Part shown: positions 1 to 12,578 of the stretch, piece after piece
Numbering within the stretch: position 1 is the stretch's first letter
How the letters are laid out: every line of letters starts with the position of its first letter
Source: Acinetobacter sp. ANC 4169
GTDB taxonomy: Bacteria; Pseudomonadota; Gammaproteobacteria; Pseudomonadales; Moraxellaceae
NCBI RefSeq assembly: GCF_002135355.1
Contig: NZ_NEGE01000005.1
Coordinates: 1 to 64,000 of the forward strand
Length of the DNA: 64,000 nt
Direction: 5' to 3'
Made by a program: the position numbers and the translations under genes
The notes under the pieces: generated by a model
Seen by the model: only the letters and a program-made list of their open reading frames with translations
The model's database searches: none
What the model was told of the DNA's origin: nothing

Positions 1-152
1 GAACCTGTTGGGTTAGCTTCACGAATCCATTTATCTAATGTGGAATAACCCACACCTAATTTCTGGGCGATTGCAGCTACAGACTCGTGTGAGTTTGAAA
101 GTGCATAATCAATTGCTTGCTGTTTAAATTCTGGACTAAAGCGTTTAGCCAT
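1..152 (-). CDS. IS3-family transposase OrfA, N-terminal part (cut by window edge)
   Basis: Reading leftward from the ATG at 152, the frame stays open to base 1 and encodes about 50 residues beginning MAKRFSPEFKQQAIDYA. It continues with a helix-turn-helix (AIAQKLGVGYSTLDKWI). This is the DNA-binding first ORF typical of IS3-family elements, which bind the IS ends and yield OrfAB by frameshifting. A ribosome site (GGAG) lies about 8 bases upstream of the ATG. The remainder of the element lies outside the window, so completeness cannot be judged. A terminal inverted repeat was not located between this gene and the next. Confidence 0.75.
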   Translation of the reverse strand, partial: MAKRFSPEFKQQAIDYALSNSHESVAAIAQKLGVGYSTLDKWIREANPTG

Positions 153-174
153 TTTTACATCTCCAAAGTTAACG

Positions 175-417
175 TTACGTTATCTTTAGAGGGACTACAT
201 GTCCATTATTTTGGCTAGGATCATATTGACATTTATCTTTATCGTAATCCCATGCCCCTCCAAAATCTGCACAACTATCTTTCTTTGCAGCATTATCAAA
301 GAAAGTATCGGCAATAAAGACGGCTATCCAGATTAAGGCTATAAATGAAACCAAAATAACCACTAACCATTTCAGCACTTTTAAAAGCTTAATAAATATA
401 TACTTAAGGGTTGCCAT
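175..417 (-). CDS. Small single-span membrane protein, unknown function
   Basis: This 80-residue protein has a basic N-terminus, a long hydrophobic segment at about residues 13-38, and a short outer tail with two cysteines (C49, C63). The cysteines frame a C-x4-GGAWD-x6-C pattern, a layout seen in many small exported proteobacterial proteins and probably a disulfide loop. It overlaps the upstream small gene by 14 bases and lies only 22 bases from the transposase ORF on the same strand. The insertion sequence may therefore have altered its 3' end. Function is not recognised. Confidence 0.5.
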   Translation of the reverse strand: MATLKYIFIKLLKVLKWLVVILVSFIALIWIAVFIADTFFDNAAKKDSCADFGGAWDYDKDKCQYDPSQNNGHVVPLKIT

Positions 418-619
418 TTTTTAAGTACCTCTTATTTATTCCAGGCACAATATACGGGCTATACAAAGAATAACAAGCATTTCCAACTCTACCTCCCTCT
501 CTATCTGTAAGATTGGCATCCTTATCAGCCTTTGTGTCTTGCCATTTATAATTAAAAGTTTCTCTATAGAGCTTTGGAGTTTTGATTCCATTTATCAGGT
601 TGTACCATATCTGTGACAA
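404..619 (-). CDS. Hypothetical 71-residue protein
   Basis: This short ORF begins at TTG (619) and has an in-frame stop a few codons upstream, so a longer form is excluded. The product is hydrophilic, with no signal peptide or membrane segment, and contains a run DREGGRVGNACYSLYSPY. It overlaps the following small membrane-protein gene by 14 bases on the same strand, suggesting co-translation. The family is not recognised. The non-ATG start and the adjacent transposase leave open that it is the tail of a truncated gene. Confidence 0.35.
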   Translation of the reverse strand: MSQIWYNLINGIKTPKLYRETFNYKWQDTKADKDANLTDREGGRVGNACYSLYSPYIVPGINKRYLKNGNP

Positions 620-791
620 TGATGGATTAACCTACAGTTGCTTATTAAAAATAGGTCTGAATTTATTTTTAAATTTTAAATAAAATGTTATTGCACTCTA
701 TGTTCGATTCAGTTTTTCTGTTTCAAACAAAAAGAATAAGCTGAATATAGAATTATCCTGTTTTTAGCATTTTTAGTTGCGTCACACTTAA

Positions 792-975
792 AACAAATTC
801 AGATTAACTCGACATACCCGTAACTACAACAGCGCATGCTTCAGTCGCAATGCTGAACCTGTCTACTGCACCATTGTATTTTTATGCGCAACCTTAAGTC
901 GATTCAAGTCGTTTAGCAACCGGACAGCAGTTGACCATTCCAGTTTATAGCCCTGTGGCAAATTATCCTTATTAA
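792..975 (+). pseudogene. Decayed 3' end of a gene, frameshifted
   Basis: In one frame (from 792) codons read RNYNSACFSRNAEPVYC. From about 908 the +1-shifted frame reads SRLATGQQLTIPVYSP and ends at TAA 973-975. The second part resembles the end of a LysM-type or similar repeat. A well-formed rho-independent terminator follows 18 bases later on the same strand, as expected behind a real gene. No start codon or continuous frame remains. Gene identity is unknown, and coding-like character is inferred from reading only. Confidence 0.35.
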
Positions 976-992
976 TTTATCTTTTGATATCA

Positions 993-1018
993 AATCCCGG
1001 CTTCGGCTGGGATTTTTT
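993..1018 (+). terminator. Rho-independent terminator after the gene remnant
   Basis: A nine-base-pair stem (AATCCCGGC/GCTGGGATT, one G-T pair) carries a TTCG tetraloop and is followed by a T run. It is oriented to end transcription from the remnant at 792-975. Confidence 0.75.
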
Positions 1019-1053
1019 ATTGAGAATTGGTTGAACAAAAATAGTTGGCAATA

Positions 1054-1084
1054 AAAAACCCCAACCTTTCGGTTGGGGTTTTTG
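1054..1084 (-). terminator. Terminator of tRNA-Ser, usable in both directions
   Basis: An AAAAACCCCAACC stem with loop TTTC and GGTTGGGGTTTTT sits immediately 3' of the tRNA-Ser gene. Both flanks are A/T runs, so it could work bidirectionally. Confidence 0.8.
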
Positions 1085-1088
1085 AATT

Positions 1089-1178
1089 TGGCGGAAGCGG
1101 TGAGATTCGAACTCACGGAGGACTCGCACCCTCGTCGGTTTTCAAGACCGGTGCATTAAACCGCTCTGCCACGCTTCC
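1089..1178 (-). tRNA. tRNA-Ser, anticodon TGA
   Basis: The minus strand reads GGAAGCGTGGCAGAGCGG and runs to a CCA end encoded at 1091-1089. The 90-nt length with a long variable arm, the CTTGAAA anticodon loop (TGA) and GTTCGAATC in the T arm identify a class II serine tRNA reading UCN codons. Acceptor stem GGAAGCG pairs with CGCTTCC. A terminator follows directly. Confidence 0.95.
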
Positions 1179-1275
1179 ATGTGCGCCATAATACGGATGT
1201 TTTTAAAAGCTGACAAGTAAAAATTACAACTAAACTATTCAAATGAATATTGTTTCACCAAATCAACTTAAAAAA

Positions 1276-3318
<2,043 letters not shown>

Positions 3319-3423
3319 TTAATATATTGGCTCTGCAACTTGTTGCATATTACTTTACCTATTTTTATCATTTTGTTTATGACTTGTTTTAAACATTGTC
3401 TGACGAATTAGTCAATTTTTCAT

Positions 3424-3449
3424 AAAAAAGTGCAGCGATTAGACTGCAC
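3424..3449 (-). terminator. Probable terminator downstream of dld
   Basis: On the minus strand GTGCAG and CTGCAC form a short stem around an 8-base loop, followed by TTTTTTATG. It lies 73 bases beyond the dld stop codon. Confidence 0.5.
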
Positions 3450-3488
3450 CATAGATAGAACCCGTGATGATTTTTTTATTTAACTCAT

Positions 3489-3516
3489 TTTTTTTAGTTC
3501 TGTTTTTTTAGTTCTG
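3489..3516. repeat. Two tandem 14-bp repeats beside the dld stop
   Basis: The unit TTTTTTTAGTTCTG occurs twice back to back, followed by a degenerate third copy that runs into the dld stop region. It is a homopolymer-rich tandem repeat that could vary by slippage. No function is apparent. Confidence 0.6.
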
Positions 3517-3521
3517 ATTTT

Positions 3522-5219
3522 TTAATTCCAGTGTTTTAATTTTGAAGTATGGCCAATTCCCACATTAAAGCTATTGGTCGGATCCAGCTTTTGATAATGA
3601 TTTTTCAGCGCAGGCTTGGCCACATATAAATGCCCGACATTATGTTCTGCGGGATATTCGGCTCCACGTGCATCCAGTAAATGCCACATTTGATGTTCTA
3701 TTGCCAGAGGATCAACGCCTTTTTTCACAATATAGTCCTGATGGAACACATGACATAAAAAATGACCGTAATACAGTTTATGAATAATCAAGTCATCCAT
3801 TTCCTCAGGCAAAGTTTCGACCCATTCACGGTCATTACGGCGTAAGGCAATATCCAGCGCCACAATATCTTCCACTTCTGAACGATGAGTATCACGATAG
3901 CGGATGGCCGCACCAGCTACGGCAAAACGGTGTAAAAAGGCTTTACGTCCTTCTTCCTCGCTACACAGGAAATAATTTCCAGTGAGGTTGGCGGAAAAAT
4001 ATTGCTGTAAAAATTGCTGAACCTGTTCTACATCCTGATTCTCGATACGCAGCACCAGATGATGCTCATACAAATCACGAAACTCATTCATGCGTTTCGG
4101 TAAATGTGACGGTAAAAATTTACTCACCAATTGCAAGATTTTATCTGAAAGACCTTTCATGCCAAATTTTTCTAAATAACCATCAACCTTATCTTTCATG
4201 GCAAAAGCAGTCGGCACTTTAGCAGTCCCGAACTTTTCAATAAACATGAAGGTATCTTTGCCATATTCCGCGCCAATATCGTAAGCCACCCGGTGAATAT
4301 ATTCGCCCGCAATCGGTAAACGTGGCAAATCGGTGAGTAGAAAACGACGGATTGCGGTTAAATCTTCCTGAGTGTTGGTGCCGACATAAAAAACCTGACT
4401 GGGGATTTTTTCAAAGGTATCCAAACGTACCGCAAACACACAGACTTTTCCTGCCGAACCGGATGCTTCATATAAACGCGATGGATCGGCATTAAATCGT
4501 GCCGGAGTATTTTCATCGACCTGCGTCACGTCATGTGCATAACGATGGTCCGAAGCACAGCAATGTTGATCATTTTCAATGTCGGTCAATTGATATTGCT
4601 GATTTTCCAGATTAGATAAAATTTCTTCTGGCGTTGAACCGAGCTTGATGCCCAAATGATTGACCAGTTCCAGTTGCCCGGATTCATTTACACGTGCATA
4701 CAAGGCAAGTTCCGTATAGGCAGGTCCACGTCGAACCAGTGCACCACCCGAGTTATTGCAGACTCCACCCAAGACCGATGCACCAATACAGGAAGAACCG
4801 ATCACGGAATGCGGCTCACGATTAAATGCTGCGAGTTCTTTTTCCAGTCTGTCCAGTGTGGCACCGGGCAAGCAAACCACTTGTTTGGCACTATTGATGA
4901 CTTGAATACCAGCTAAACGCCGAGTATTGATCAGAATCACAGGACGGTCATAATCATCGCCAAAAGGGGTTGAACCACCGGTGAGTCCAGTATTGGCTGC
5001 CTGCATAATCACGATACAGTCTGCATCCACCGCAGCCTGCAAGACTTGCCACTGCTCCAGCAATGAACCCGGCACAACCACAGCCAAGACTTGGCCAGAA
5101 CCGTAACGGCGACCTTGACGATATAATCGTGTGTCATTGTCATCTGTTAATACATGTTGCTTGCCAACAATATTGATGAGCTTTTGAATGGTTTGCGGTG
5201 CAGCTGATTGCGTAAACAT
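3522..5219 (-). CDS. dld: Quinone-dependent D-lactate dehydrogenase
   Basis: Dld is a peripheral membrane flavoenzyme that oxidises D-lactate to pyruvate and passes electrons to quinone. The 565 residues match E. coli Dld (about 571). The N-terminal half is a FAD-binding type 4 (PCMH) domain: VVVPGSLLEQWQVLQAAVDA, then ANTGLTGGSTP and GASVLGGVCNNSGGALVRRG. The C-terminal half is the Dld membrane-binding/cap domain, ending in LDPTNSFNVGIGHTSKL. It sits downstream of lldD, completing a module for both lactate isomers. A 444-bp gap with inverted repeats separates it from lldD, so it may have its own promoter. Confidence 0.93.
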   Translation of the reverse strand: MFTQSAAPQTIQKLINIVGKQHVLTDDNDTRLYRQGRRYGSGQVLAVVVPGSLLEQWQVLQAAVDADCIVIMQAANTGLTGGSTPFGDDYDRPVILINTRRLAGIQVINSAKQVVCLPGATLDRLEKELAAFNREPHSVIGSSCIGASVLGGVCNNSGGALVRRGPAYTELALYARVNESGQLELVNHLGIKLGSTPEEILSNLENQQYQLTDIENDQHCCASDHRYAHDVTQVDENTPARFNADPSRLYEASGSAGKVCVFAVRLDTFEKIPSQVFYVGTNTQEDLTAIRRFLLTDLPRLPIAGEYIHRVAYDIGAEYGKDTFMFIEKFGTAKVPTAFAMKDKVDGYLEKFGMKGLSDKILQLVSKFLPSHLPKRMNEFRDLYEHHLVLRIENQDVEQVQQFLQQYFSANLTGNYFLCSEEEGRKAFLHRFAVAGAAIRYRDTHRSEVEDIVALDIALRRNDREWVETLPEEMDDLIIHKLYYGHFLCHVFHQDYIVKKGVDPLAIEHQMWHLLDARGAEYPAEHNVGHLYVAKPALKNHYQKLDPTNSFNVGIGHTSKLKHWN

Positions 5220-5318
5220 ATTTCCAATCCTTTTCTAAAGTCATTTTGAGCTACTCACCGCTCTTTTTAATATGCTTTAAAAATATCGTAATAACTAAAA
5301 CATTTGATACACGAAAAC

Positions 5319-5414
5319 GTCATCCGTTGCTGTTCGAGGCAAACTAAAATATGAGCCTAAATGTTTCTGCGAGAGATTAATTCGTTTTGTTATTTGACGA
5401 GTTCAACGGATGAC
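5319..5414. repeat. Long inverted repeat in the lldD-dld gap
   Basis: GTCATCCGTTG at 5319-5329 is exactly inverted at 5404-5414, enclosing 74 bases. Partial pairing continues inward (TTCGAG against gACGAGTT). It resembles a mobile-repeat end or a cruciform, but no matching copy was found elsewhere in the window. Confidence 0.5.
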
Positions 5415-5425
5415 AAATGCCTTTG

Positions 5426-5451
5426 GTTACTTTGGGCGAAACCAAAGTAAC
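5426..5451. repeat. Perfect 10-bp hairpin, REP-like
   Basis: GTTACTTTGG and CCAAAGTAAC flank a 6-base GCGAAA loop, directly after the larger inverted repeat. No T run follows, so it is not a standard terminator. It looks like a dispersed palindromic unit. Confidence 0.5.
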
Positions 5452-5606
5452 AGCTGAGCTCCAAGTATTTGCTTATTCACGATAAGACTCCGTCTAAAAT
5501 CGTTTTGCTTGAATTTCTTATGTATATGATTAACAAATACCTAGATAAAAATTAAAAAAGCGAAGCCATTTTTCTGGAATTTATTAATTTATAAATTCTC
5601 CCCTAA

Positions 5607-5627
5607 CCCCTCTTTAATAAAGAGGGG
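5607..5627. repeat. Hairpin beyond the lldD stop
   Basis: CCCCTCTTTA/TAAAGAGGGG forms a near-perfect stem with a minimal loop, 37 bases past lldD. It lacks a clear T run. It may protect or attenuate the lldPRD transcript before dld, but this is only inferred. Confidence 0.4.
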
Positions 5628-5663
5628 GAACTCATTCTTTTCAAAAAGAGTTTACTTAGGTCA

Positions 5664-6818
5664 TCACTCCGCCAATTCTCTATCTAACTTCACCAAACAA
5701 TCCGAAGTAATATCTGCAATCGTTTTTGCACCGGTGAGCGTCATCGCCACGCGCATTTCTTTGTCAATTAAATCCAGTAGATTCGAAACACCCTCACCAC
5801 CAGCTGCCCCCAGGGCATACACAAAGGCACGTCCGAGCATACACGTGTCCGCACCTAAGGCCAGCATACGTACCACATCCAGACCATTACGGATACCCGA
5901 GTCGGCTAGAATTTTGATGTCGCCTTTGACCGCATCGGCAATCGGTGGAAGCGCACGCGCGGAAGATAAAACCCCATCCAGCTGACGACCACCATGGTTT
6001 GACACCACGATGCCATCTGCACCAAAACGCACAGCATCTTTGGCATCTTCAGGGTCAAGTATGCCTTTAATGACCATCGGGCCATCCCAAAATTCACGAA
6101 TCCACTCAAGGTCTTTCCATGAAATTGATGGGTCAAAGTTATTGCCCAACCAGCCAATATAATCTTCTAGACCTGTCGGCTTACCTAAGTATTTAGAAAT
6201 ATTGCCCAAGTCATGCGGACGGCCCATCATGCCCACATTCCATGCCCAGTGTGGATGGAAACACGACTGTATATAACGGCGCATTGCTGCATTTGGGCCA
6301 CTCATCCCTGAGTGGGCATCACGGTAACGCGCACCCGGTACCGGCATATCCACCGTAAATACCAAAGTTGAGCAACCTGCCGCTTTAGCACGTTCCAGGG
6401 CATTTTTCATAAAGCCACGGTCACGCAGCACATACAGCTGGAACCACATTGGACGCTGAATCGCAGGCGCAACTTCCTCAATTGGACATACTGAAACGGT
6501 AGACAGCGTAAATGGAATACCCTTTTTATCTGCGGCAACGGCTGCTTGAACTTCGCCGCGGCGTGCATACATCCCGGTTAAACCGACTGGTGACAGTGCA
6601 ACAGGCATCGACAAAGTTTCATCAAACAGTTGGGTTTCCAGACTTAACTGTGACATATCGTTTAATACACGCTGACGCAAAGCTATTTGTGATAAATCTT
6701 CTACATTACGCTTTAGGGTATATTCGGCATATGCACCACCATCGATATAATGAAATAAAAATGGTGGTAAACGACGTCGTGCCGCTTCACGATAATCATT
6801 GGCAGAAGAAATAATCAT
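5664..6818 (-). CDS. lldD: FMN-dependent L-lactate dehydrogenase
   Basis: LldD oxidises L-lactate to pyruvate at the membrane, feeding the quinone pool. The 384-residue alpha-hydroxy-acid dehydrogenase contains the FMN/substrate motif [10 protein letters not shown] with catalytic H275 and R278. It also has GILDPEDA and [19 protein letters not shown], which bind the FMN phosphate. It is slightly shorter than E. coli LldD (396). It lies 2 bases behind lldR in an lldP-lldR-lldD operon and should be induced by lactate through LldR. Confidence 0.95.
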   Translation of the reverse strand: MIISSANDYREAARRRLPPFLFHYIDGGAYAEYTLKRNVEDLSQIALRQRVLNDMSQLSLETQLFDETLSMPVALSPVGLTGMYARRGEVQAAVAADKKGIPFTLSTVSVCPIEEVAPAIQRPMWFQLYVLRDRGFMKNALERAKAAGCSTLVFTVDMPVPGARYRDAHSGMSGPNAAMRRYIQSCFHPHWAWNVGMMGRPHDLGNISKYLGKPTGLEDYIGWLGNNFDPSISWKDLEWIREFWDGPMVIKGILDPEDAKDAVRFGADGIVVSNHGGRQLDGVLSSARALPPIADAVKGDIKILADSGIRNGLDVVRMLALGADTCMLGRAFVYALGAAGGEGVSNLLDLIDKEMRVAMTLTGAKTIADITSDCLVKLDRELAE

Positions 6819-6820
6819 GC

Positions 6821-7564
6821 TTATATCCTGTTTAATCGACTGGCACGCTGACGACGAGCTTCTTCTTCATCAATCATGCGTACCTGTTGTACTACAAACT
6901 CAATGTGTCCACAGACTGCTTTACGTGCAGCTTCTGGATCACGACGTTCAATTGCATTCATGACTTGAAAGTGCTGATCATGCAATTGATCAAATCGGTG
7001 TGCTTCGCTATAAACTTTTCGACGACCTAAAACGACATTAAATTGCAACAGATCAAATAGACCACGCATCATCTGAATCAACACTAAATTATGTGAAGCT
7101 TCAGCAATCGCTAAATGAAATTTCGCATCAGCTCGAGCTGCTTCATCATCATTTCCTAAAGCCTGAAAATGATTGATCTGATCATAATAATGTCGGATAT
7201 GTGCCAAGTCCTCTGCTGTAGCACGTTGTGCTGCATACCATGCAGTACCACCTTCCAAAATAATGCGCGCCTCTTGCACATCAAAACGGTAGGCAGGGTC
7301 TTCACTAATCAAACTGCTGATCGGCTGCACAATTTGATAACTCGACCAAGTTGCTGGCAATTGCTTTAAAAAAGTCCCTGCACCCACCTTACTGACTAAC
7401 ACACCCATGCTGGTCAATTGAGAAATCGCTTCGCGTAAAGAGGTGCGTGAGACTCCAAGTTGTTCACACAATTTCCGTTCAGCAGGCAGACGATCTCCAA
7501 CTTGCATATTGCTTTCTTCAATCAATACACGAAGACTTTGAACAGTTTTATCAGAGACTTTCAT
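6821..7564 (-). CDS. lldR: LldR, FadR/GntR-family regulator of lactate use
   Basis: This 247-residue regulator has an N-terminal winged helix (about 1-75, with [22 protein letters not shown] as the recognition region). A C-terminal FCD ligand domain (about 95-230) contains the conserved acidic/histidine set, e.g. [14 protein letters not shown]. In enteric and pseudomonad relatives LldR represses lldPRD and is relieved by L-lactate. It is encoded between lldP (32-base gap) and lldD (2-base gap). Three palindromes matching its known TTGGT-n3-ACCAA box lie upstream of lldP. Confidence 0.92.
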   Translation of the reverse strand: MKVSDKTVQSLRVLIEESNMQVGDRLPAERKLCEQLGVSRTSLREAISQLTSMGVLVSKVGAGTFLKQLPATWSSYQIVQPISSLISEDPAYRFDVQEARIILEGGTAWYAAQRATAEDLAHIRHYYDQINHFQALGNDDEAARADAKFHLAIAEASHNLVLIQMMRGLFDLLQFNVVLGRRKVYSEAHRFDQLHDQHFQVMNAIERRDPEAARKAVCGHIEFVVQQVRMIDEEEARRQRASRLNRI

Positions 7565-7596
7565 CTGCTTTCCTTAACGTTGTTACACAATTCGTG

Positions 7597-9258
7597 TTAT
7601 GGAATCATCCAAGGGAACACATAAGCTTGTAGGGTGATTAAAACCCCCATCATGATTGTGAACGTTATACTGTGTTTTACGGTAAAACGGAATAAATCCG
7701 ACTCTTTACCCACCAAGCCTACTGCTGCACAAGCAATGGCAATCGACTGCGGTGAAATCATTTTCCCTGTTACACCACCACTGGTATTCGCAGCAACCAG
7801 TAGCACTTCAGGTACTCCAATTTGCTGTGCGGTTGTCGCCTGCAATGCTGCAAATAAAGCATTGGCTGAGGTATCTGAACCGGTCAGGAATACACCCAAC
7901 CATCCCAAGAATGGCGAGAAGAACGTAAAGGCTTGGCCTGTATGTGCAAGTGCTAGTGCAAGCGTTGCAGACATGCCTGAATAGTTCGCAATAAAAGCAA
8001 AGGCCAATACCATCCCGATCGAATAAATTGGAATCTTTAATTCATTAATGGTTTCACCAAAAGTCACTAGGGCTGCTTTAGGCTTCATTTTCAAGAACAT
8101 GATGGTGATGATGGCCGCGATCACGATTGCCGTACCCGTTGCCGAAAACCAGTCAAATTTATAGATTGCATCGTAGTCTTTCATTTCAGGAACGACTGGC
8201 GGCATCTTTTGCACCAGTTGATGTAAAAATGGCACATGTATCGAAATCACCATGTCATGCAATGCACCATCTTTGGTAAATAAATCCTTAAAAGGTTTAA
8301 TACTCCAAATGGTGACCATCACGGTTAAGATCGCAAATGGCGACCATGCTTTGGCAATTTGACCCAAGCTATATTTTTGCTGTTTTTGTGCTGCGACGTC
8401 TTCGTTCATATTTGCGTCTTGATCTGCAAAACGGAAAATATGTTTAGGCTGCCAGCATTTAAACAAAATTGTTAATGAAATCAAGGATGCAATTGCAGCC
8501 GTAATATCGGGTAGTTCTGGACCGACAAAGTTAGAAGTTAAGTATTGTGCGATTGCAAAGCTACCTGCACCGACCACAACCGCAGGCCATGTTTCTTTCA
8601 CCCCACGCCAGCCATCCATAATGGCCATAATCCAGAACAATACGATTGGCACCATAAATGGTAACTGACGGCCCACCATTTGGCTGATTTCCATGGTATC
8701 AACGCCAGATACCTGCCCGGCAACGATAATTGGAATCCCCATCGCACCAAAAGCCACAGGAGCTGTGTTTACAATTAGACAAAGACCTGCTGCATATAAA
8801 GGTTTAAAGCCTAAACCAACCAATAGTGCTGCGGTAATCGCTACAGGTGCACCAAAGCCTGCTGCACCTTCAAGGAAAGTACCGAAAGCAAAGCCTACCA
8901 AAAGCATCTGCAAACGCTGATCTTCTGTAATAGACAGAATAGACGAGCGAATAATGTCAAACTGTCCTGTTTTCACTGAAATTTTATACAGGAAAACAGC
9001 GCCGATGATGATCCACGCAATTGGCCACAAACCGTAGAAAAAACCATAAACCATGGAAGCCAATGCCATCAGCGCAGGCATCTTATAGGCAAATAAAGAC
9101 ACCAAAAGTGCAAGTACAACGGTGATCGTACCTGCAACACTGCCTTTTAAACGAAATACAGCAAGCGCCAAGAAAAAAAAGATAATCGGAATGAGCGCAA
9201 TTAAACTTGATATCCATATATTTCCCATTGGGTCATATATCTGCTGCCATTGAAGCAT
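7597..9258 (-). CDS. lldP: L-lactate permease
   Basis: LldP is an inner-membrane lactate/proton symporter of the LctP family. The product is about 553 residues with at least twelve hydrophobic spans, and contains [13 protein letters not shown] and [15 protein letters not shown], both typical of the family. The ATG at 9258 is preferred to the one at 9264 because AAGGAG lies 6 bases before it, while it directly abuts the earlier ATG. It is first in the lldPRD operon. Expression is expected to depend on LldR through the palindromes starting about 65 bases upstream. Confidence 0.94.
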   Translation of the reverse strand: MLQWQQIYDPMGNIWISSLIALIPIIFFFLALAVFRLKGSVAGTITVVLALLVSLFAYKMPALMALASMVYGFFYGLWPIAWIIIGAVFLYKISVKTGQFDIIRSSILSITEDQRLQMLLVGFAFGTFLEGAAGFGAPVAITAALLVGLGFKPLYAAGLCLIVNTAPVAFGAMGIPIIVAGQVSGVDTMEISQMVGRQLPFMVPIVLFWIMAIMDGWRGVKETWPAVVVGAGSFAIAQYLTSNFVGPELPDITAAIASLISLTILFKCWQPKHIFRFADQDANMNEDVAAQKQQKYSLGQIAKAWSPFAILTVMVTIWSIKPFKDLFTKDGALHDMVISIHVPFLHQLVQKMPPVVPEMKDYDAIYKFDWFSATGTAIVIAAIITIMFLKMKPKAALVTFGETINELKIPIYSIGMVLAFAFIANYSGMSATLALALAHTGQAFTFFSPFLGWLGVFLTGSDTSANALFAALQATTAQQIGVPEVLLVAANTSGGVTGKMISPQSIAIACAAVGLVGKESDLFRFTVKHSITFTIMMGVLITLQAYVFPWMIP

Positions 9259-9321
9259 TGTCATCTCCTTGAAATGCTTACGAGATTTAATTATTGAGCA
9301 AAGTTAGGTTGATAATCCACA

Positions 9322-9340
9322 TATTGGTCATACCAATATA
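9322..9340. promoter_or_regulatory. LldR operator, proximal site
   Basis: ATATTGGTCATACCAATAT is a perfect dyad around a 3-base centre, matching the known LldR/PdhR box (AATTGGT-n3-ACCAATT). Its centre at 9331 is about 73 bases upstream of the lldP start. Confidence 0.75.
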
Positions 9341-9377
9341 ATGTAATTAATTCTCTACCCCAACATTATTGATGAAA

Positions 9378-9418
9378 TACTCAGCGATTTTTATTTATTT
9401 CAGGATAAAATTTCAAGC
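9378..9418 (-). promoter_or_regulatory. Possible lldP promoter
   Basis: On the minus strand TTGAAA is followed after 17 bases by TAAAAA within TAAAAATCG, lying between the proximal and middle operators. The -10 is weak and the assignment is tentative. Confidence 0.3.
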
Positions 9419-9426
9419 TTTTATTT

Positions 9427-9444
9427 ATTTTGGTCTGACCAATA
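9427..9444. promoter_or_regulatory. LldR operator, middle site
   Basis: TTTTGGTCTGACCAATA holds TTGGT-CTG-ACCAA, centre 9436. That is 105 bases (ten helical turns) from the proximal site, a spacing suited to looping. Confidence 0.7.
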
Positions 9445-9620
9445 CTTTAAATTTATTCCTGTATTTTCAATTAAAAAGATTATTTTAAAATACATAAACC
9501 ACTGTTTTAAATTTATTAATTTTATAAAATTTAGATCAGTTTATACTTTAGTCTAATGATGCATTATTCTCTAAACTCATCAACCATATTGTTAGCAGCC
9601 AGAAACACAGTTTAATTTTA

Positions 9621-9639
9621 ATATTGGTATGACCATTTT
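9621..9639. promoter_or_regulatory. LldR operator, distal site
   Basis: ATATTGGTATGACCATTTT contains TTGGT-ATG-ACCAT, with one arm imperfect. It is centred at 9630, 194 bases beyond the middle site and about 250 bases before argG. Confidence 0.5.
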
Positions 9640-9786
9640 ATTTTAAGCATATTATCTCGCCAGAAATAAACTTCGTTATTCACCCAACCTCATTATTCAG
9701 GCAACAAAAATGGGGCCAAGTATTCAGCTAGAGATTTCATCTACGAATTTTTTCTAAGACATCACTTGTATATAATGATTTTTTAG

Positions 9787-11226
<1,440 letters not shown>

Positions 11227-11259
11227 GTAAGACAAAAACAAATAAGTTTGTTTAAAGTC

Positions 11260-11289
11260 AAAAAAACCGCTCGAAAGAGCGGTTTTTTT
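11260..11289. terminator. Bidirectional terminator between argG and the GGDEF gene
   Basis: AAAAAACCGCTC-GAAA-GAGCGGTTTTTTT lies between the two convergent genes, with A and T runs on either side. Confidence 0.85.
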
Positions 11290-11300
11290 ATATGATCTGT

Positions 11301-12578
11301 TTATGATTTCATGAAATCACTTGCAGATATATGCGCACCAATAGATTGATAATAAATCTGATTTCGACCAAGTTCTTTGGCACGATATAAAGCCTGATCG
11401 GCAATGCTTAATACTTCTTCCTTATTCAAACCAGCTTCGCCACGATACACCGTGATTCCCAAACTGATGGTAATATAGTTCGAGACCAAAGATTCGGCAT
11501 GGGGAATTTCCAAACGTTCTATGGCCTTAAAGATATTCGATGCAACAGCATAAGCACCATGAGCATCTGTTTCAGGCAGCAATACCACAAACTCCTCCCC
11601 GCCATAGCGCGCAACAAAATCCATATGCCGAATGGCATTTTTAATAGACTTGGCGATAGAGGAAATAACATCATCCCCCTTCTGATGCCCATAAAAATCG
11701 TTATATTTTTTAAAGTAGTCGATATCTATAAACAGCACGGATAAAGAGCTGTGGTCATGACGGGTTTGTTCATAAAATACTTGCATCATTTCATCAAAAG
11801 TACGACGGTTTGAAATTTTAGTCAGGTCATCATGCTGACTTAAATGCAATAATTCAGAATTGTGGATGCGATGCATTTTTTCACTGATTCTGGCACGCAT
11901 GGAATACAAATAAATCATTCGTTCACGCGCAAAGATCATATGACTAATCACATAACCAAATACACAACTACCAAAAAGAATACGCCCCAGCACCACGGCA
12001 TCAAAATCAACATGAAGTAGAAAAAAAACAATCACTGTTACTGTTGCCGCTAAAAACCCGGTCATCAGCATCTGGAATGGCTTTACCCCCGTAATAAGGG
12101 AACCCATGATGTAAATCATGCACAGGATGGCCATACCTTGTTGTCTTAAGGCGATGGTTTCTACTGTCAAGGTTAACCAGGACATGGAAATCATGGCCCA
12201 AAACATCAGTGCCATAGAGGCTGGAGAAAAATAGGGACGCAGTTTAGGGAAATGAGAAAAAGCAAATAAAGCCACTAGGCATAGCGCACCATTGGCCAAA
12301 CCTAAGCTACAGTTCAGGAAATCATGCTTGAAGTACTGTTTGTCGATCACCCAGTAATCGCTGGGTAAAATAACCAAAATAAAAATAAAATAAGATAAAA
12401 CACCGCCCCACAAGTATTTTTCTACATGCTTACGGGCACGCTCCAAGTTTTTCGACCAAAATTCCTGTTCCATTTTTTTGGGAAAAACCTGCCCTACACG
12501 TTGACTTTGCCGCGTAATCAGTTCTTCTATTTTTTCTTTATCGTACTGTAATTTCGCTAAAATATACTTGGATTCCAT
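11301..12578 (-). CDS. Membrane-bound diguanylate cyclase
   Basis: The 425-residue protein makes cyclic di-GMP. A soluble N-terminal coil (about 1-50) precedes roughly six membrane spans (about 55-220), then a GGDEF domain (about 245-415). The active-site signature is GGEEF at 326-330. An RxxD product-inhibition site is present at R317-D320, so it should be active and feedback-controlled. Metal-binding DIDYFKKYND is intact. No known sensory domain is evident in the membrane part. It is divergent from pyrC and monocistronic. Confidence 0.88.
   Translation of the reverse strand: MESKYILAKLQYDKEKIEELITRQSQRVGQVFPKKMEQEFWSKNLERARKHVEKYLWGGVLSYFIFILVILPSDYWVIDKQYFKHDFLNCSLGLANGALCLVALFAFSHFPKLRPYFSPASMALMFWAMISMSWLTLTVETIALRQQGMAILCMIYIMGSLITGVKPFQMLMTGFLAATVTVIVFFLLHVDFDAVVLGRILFGSCVFGYVISHMIFARERMIYLYSMRARISEKMHRIHNSELLHLSQHDDLTKISNRRTFDEMMQVFYEQTRHDHSSLSVLFIDIDYFKKYNDFYGHQKGDDVISSIAKSIKNAIRHMDFVARYGGEEFVVLLPETDAHGAYAVASNIFKAIERLEIPHAESLVSNYITISLGITVYRGEAGLNKEEVLSIADQALYRAKELGRNQIYYQSIGAHISASDFMKS

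Noticed and set aside
913-1116. 67-residue minus-strand ORF beginning MSSNLTASAKF
   Set aside because: Its start lies in the 3' half of tRNA-Ser and it runs through the terminators, a common artefact of reading past a tRNA gene.
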